From Symbiodinium natans (taxonomy: Eukaryota > Sar > Dinophyceae > Suessiales > Symbiodiniaceae), in the NCBI GenBank assembly GCA_905221605.1, contig CAJNDS010002634.1:134001-198000 (forward strand): 64,000 nt of DNA, written 5' to 3'. Made by a program: the position numbers and the translations under genes. Shown here piece by piece: positions 62,138-64,000 of the stretch. Within the stretch, counting starts at the first letter, position 1, and the number at the start of each line of letters is the position of its first letter. The notes under the pieces are model-generated. The model was given only the letters and a program-made list of their open reading frames with translations. It was not told the origin of the DNA and did not search any database.

Positions 62138-62788
62138 ATGGAGAGCAATCGCAGGAAACTAGCATCTTCCCTCGGATTCTCGCTCCGACTTTCTCGCAGG
62201 CTGAAGGAACAGCAGGTGGTGGATCATTTGAGTTCCGCCCTGTATGCTCTGACCGCTGAGTACTCTGTGCGAGATGATGCTGTTGCGCCTTTTCTGCTTC
62301 CCGGATCTTCTGAGATCAGACTGTACGGTGCCATCATGGTTAGTGAGCAAAGGACGCTTCCACAATCCACACAAACCGAGGCCAACATCATCACGGAAGT
62401 TCAATGCCGAACTCTCATGGACGATGTAATGAGCCAGGTTAGAGTGCAGTTCGCGCGAGCTGAGGAATTGGCAAAACAGCAGGACGCTCTCATTCAGAAG
62501 CTGCAATCAGAGGTATACCACCTGGAGGAGGCCCTGCAATCAGACAAGTATTGCAATCCACCTCCTTCCTCGGTGCCAGACAAGCCAGTGGGATGGCATA
62601 GTGATCGTGCCGACACGTGCTGTTCCTTTTCTTCACGCGAGACTCTGCCCCTTGAGCGCCTCCGAGAACAGCACTATCAGAGAAGACGAGAGGCAAAATC
62701 ACGGAGACGTGCTGAACGACAAGCTCAAGACGAGTGGCGAGATCGAGCCACGCAACCCGAAGATGATGCTGAGGGCCAAGACGCGTGA
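62138..62788 (+). CDS. Intronless SL-tagged retrogene, coiled-coil protein
   Basis: 216-residue open frame starting 60 bases after the SL relict. I do not recognise the family. Visible features: a basic N-terminus (NRRKLASSLGFSLRLSRRLK), a helical middle with heptad-like spacing (about residues 95-130: FARAEELAKQQDALIQKLQ), a Ser/Pro/Cys part, and a very basic helix near the end (REQHYQRRREAKSRRRAERQ) before an acidic tail. The basic region could bind nucleic acid, which is only inference. No intron, consistent with origin from a processed mRNA. Confidence 0.7.
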   Translation: MESNRRKLASSLGFSLRLSRRLKEQQVVDHLSSALYALTAEYSVRDDAVAPFLLPGSSEIRLYGAIMVSEQRTLPQSTQTEANIITEVQCRTLMDDVMSQVRVQFARAEELAKQQDALIQKLQSEVYHLEEALQSDKYCNPPPSSVPDKPVGWHSDRADTCCSFSSRETLPLERLREQHYQRRREAKSRRRAERQAQDEWRDRATQPEDDAEGQDA

Positions 62789-64000
62789 TGCCGGCGAGAC
62801 CTCCCAATTCAGTGTAGCCGCTGCTAGAACATGCATTTTCTCTTGTTGTTGTCTCAGATACTTCCTTGCTTGCCTTGTTCAGAGAACAGGCCCTGCGAGT
62901 GAGAGCCAGGCGAAGTACGAAACCTGTTGCAAAAGGGTTTAGGGTTTAGGGTTTAGGGCTTAGGGGCATGAGAGAGCAACGGGACGACAGCAATTTTTTC
63001 GCAGATTGTCAGTAGGTGCGGATCCGGCTGAAGGAAAGTTAGAGGGTCTAAGCTGTTAAAACTTGGATTTCCGCATTTTCCAACTACTTCTACATAAACT
63101 GGGGGGTTCAGAGCGGGCTTAGAGAATACTGGCTTCCCCCCAAGTATAGATGCTAGAAGGGGTTATAGAATTTCGCAAAATCCAAAGCCCCCCACTTCCG
63201 TCATGAACCTTGCACCCTAAAGCCTATACAGATCCTAGAGAATGTTGCTCCCTTGGCAGCATCAACGCCCTGAACCCCAAAGCCCTGAATCTCGAGACAC
63301 TGAGCATGAAGCATCAACAGCTCTCTAGGGTTGGATTTTTGCAAGATTTAGGGTTAGGGTTTAGGTTCAGCCCAAAACCTCCGAAGTCCTTATCTAGCCC
63401 AGGCTCTGGATATTCCTACGACTTCCGCACCTTGGACCCACCTTGGGACCCTTGGGAGCGGGGAACTACGGGGCCGTGAGCTCTTCTTTCCGTATGTTCG
63501 GCTCACATAGCTTTCGGTTTTCGTGATAGAGATGGAAACAATGATAAGAATGATAACTTTCAAAGGAATGCACAGAAAGGTGATAAACATGATAAACATG
63601 CAGACAGCGACATGGTAAAATGGTGAGGCTGATAATGCTGATGCGCAAGAGACAGGAATGATAATGCTGATGCGGTCGTAGCACGATTGAAGGTGGGGAT
63701 TGCAGTCGGGGGGTGCAGTCGGGGGCGCAGTCGGGGGCAGCAGGCGCTCAGCTCAGCGATCAGAAATCAGAGTCTGACCGTCTGAGCATCTGTTTTTTGG
63801 AGTCTTCCTGTGTCTGGTGTCTCAGTGCCGCTGTCTGAGTGCTTCTGAGCCTCTGAGTGCCTGACTGTCTGAGTTACTGGGTGCTCACACACTCAGACAA
63901 TCAGACGCTCAGACAGATGCTCGGAGGCTCAAACCCGGTACCTGAACACCAATTTTTTGGGGTCCCTTCTTTTCGCGCCTGATTGTTTGATCAAACGAGC
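62789..64000. other. 3' flank of the retrogene and repeat-rich end
   Basis: A TTTAGGG tract lies at 62937-62965. At 63525-63665 there are imperfect gataa/atgataatgctgatgc words. At 63703-63740 there are three copies of gcagtcgggggc. At 63755-63930 alternating ctgagtgc / ctcagac words could form a hairpin. No gene seen. Confidence 0.45.

Noticed and set aside
1-64000. tRNA, rRNA and CRISPR features
   Set aside because: I saw no sequence with a tRNA T-loop and acceptor arrangement, no rRNA core, and no spaced direct repeats of CRISPR type. The tandem repeats lack unique spacers.

Overview
This window is nuclear DNA of a dinoflagellate, most likely a photosynthetic peridinin-plastid species. 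The evidence is a complete 22-nt dinoflagellate spliced-leader (SL) sequence fused to a truncated relict SL (62056-62092), a plastid ribosomal protein L19 precursor with a signal peptide followed by a Phe-led FVGTP motif, introns with GC and GA donors, tens of short interstitial arrays of the TTTAGGG telomere-type repeat, and all recognisable genes on one strand (+). I cannot name the species.

Layout. 1.58-2.58 kb: intron-poor RAE1/GLE2 mRNA-export factor. 4.55-5.53 kb: single-exon plastid bL19. About 6.0-12.04 kb: a lipid kinase of the diacylglycerol/sphingosine-kinase fold, cut into about 15 small exons. 16.4-58.67 kb: a P1B-type (copper) ATPase cut into more than 30 mini-exons, in correct domain order (HMA, TM1-4, A domain, CPC, P, N, P, TM7-8). 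Within its span and on the same strand lie two other genes: an organelle-targeted superfamily 2 helicase (23.54-31.46 kb) and a globin-ankyrin-ion channel fusion (46.45-50.98 kb). A U6 snRNA copy sits in another ATPase intron (37.35 kb). 62.06-62.79 kb: an SL-tagged, intronless retrogene.

The rest is repeats. There are at least five families of short, mostly inverted-repeat elements (A-E), mini- and microsatellites, and CCCTAAA/TTTAGGG tracts. The tracts are not random in orientation: most lie as CCCTAAA just upstream of exons and as TTTAGGG just downstream. Two introns of the channel gene are copies of one element and behave as introners with GA-AG ends.

Exon boundaries were worked out by hand from conserved protein motifs and codon phase. 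Motif-bearing exons are secure; exact ends and exons without motifs are less so. The ATPase exon carrying the rest of the DKTGT phosphorylation motif was not found.
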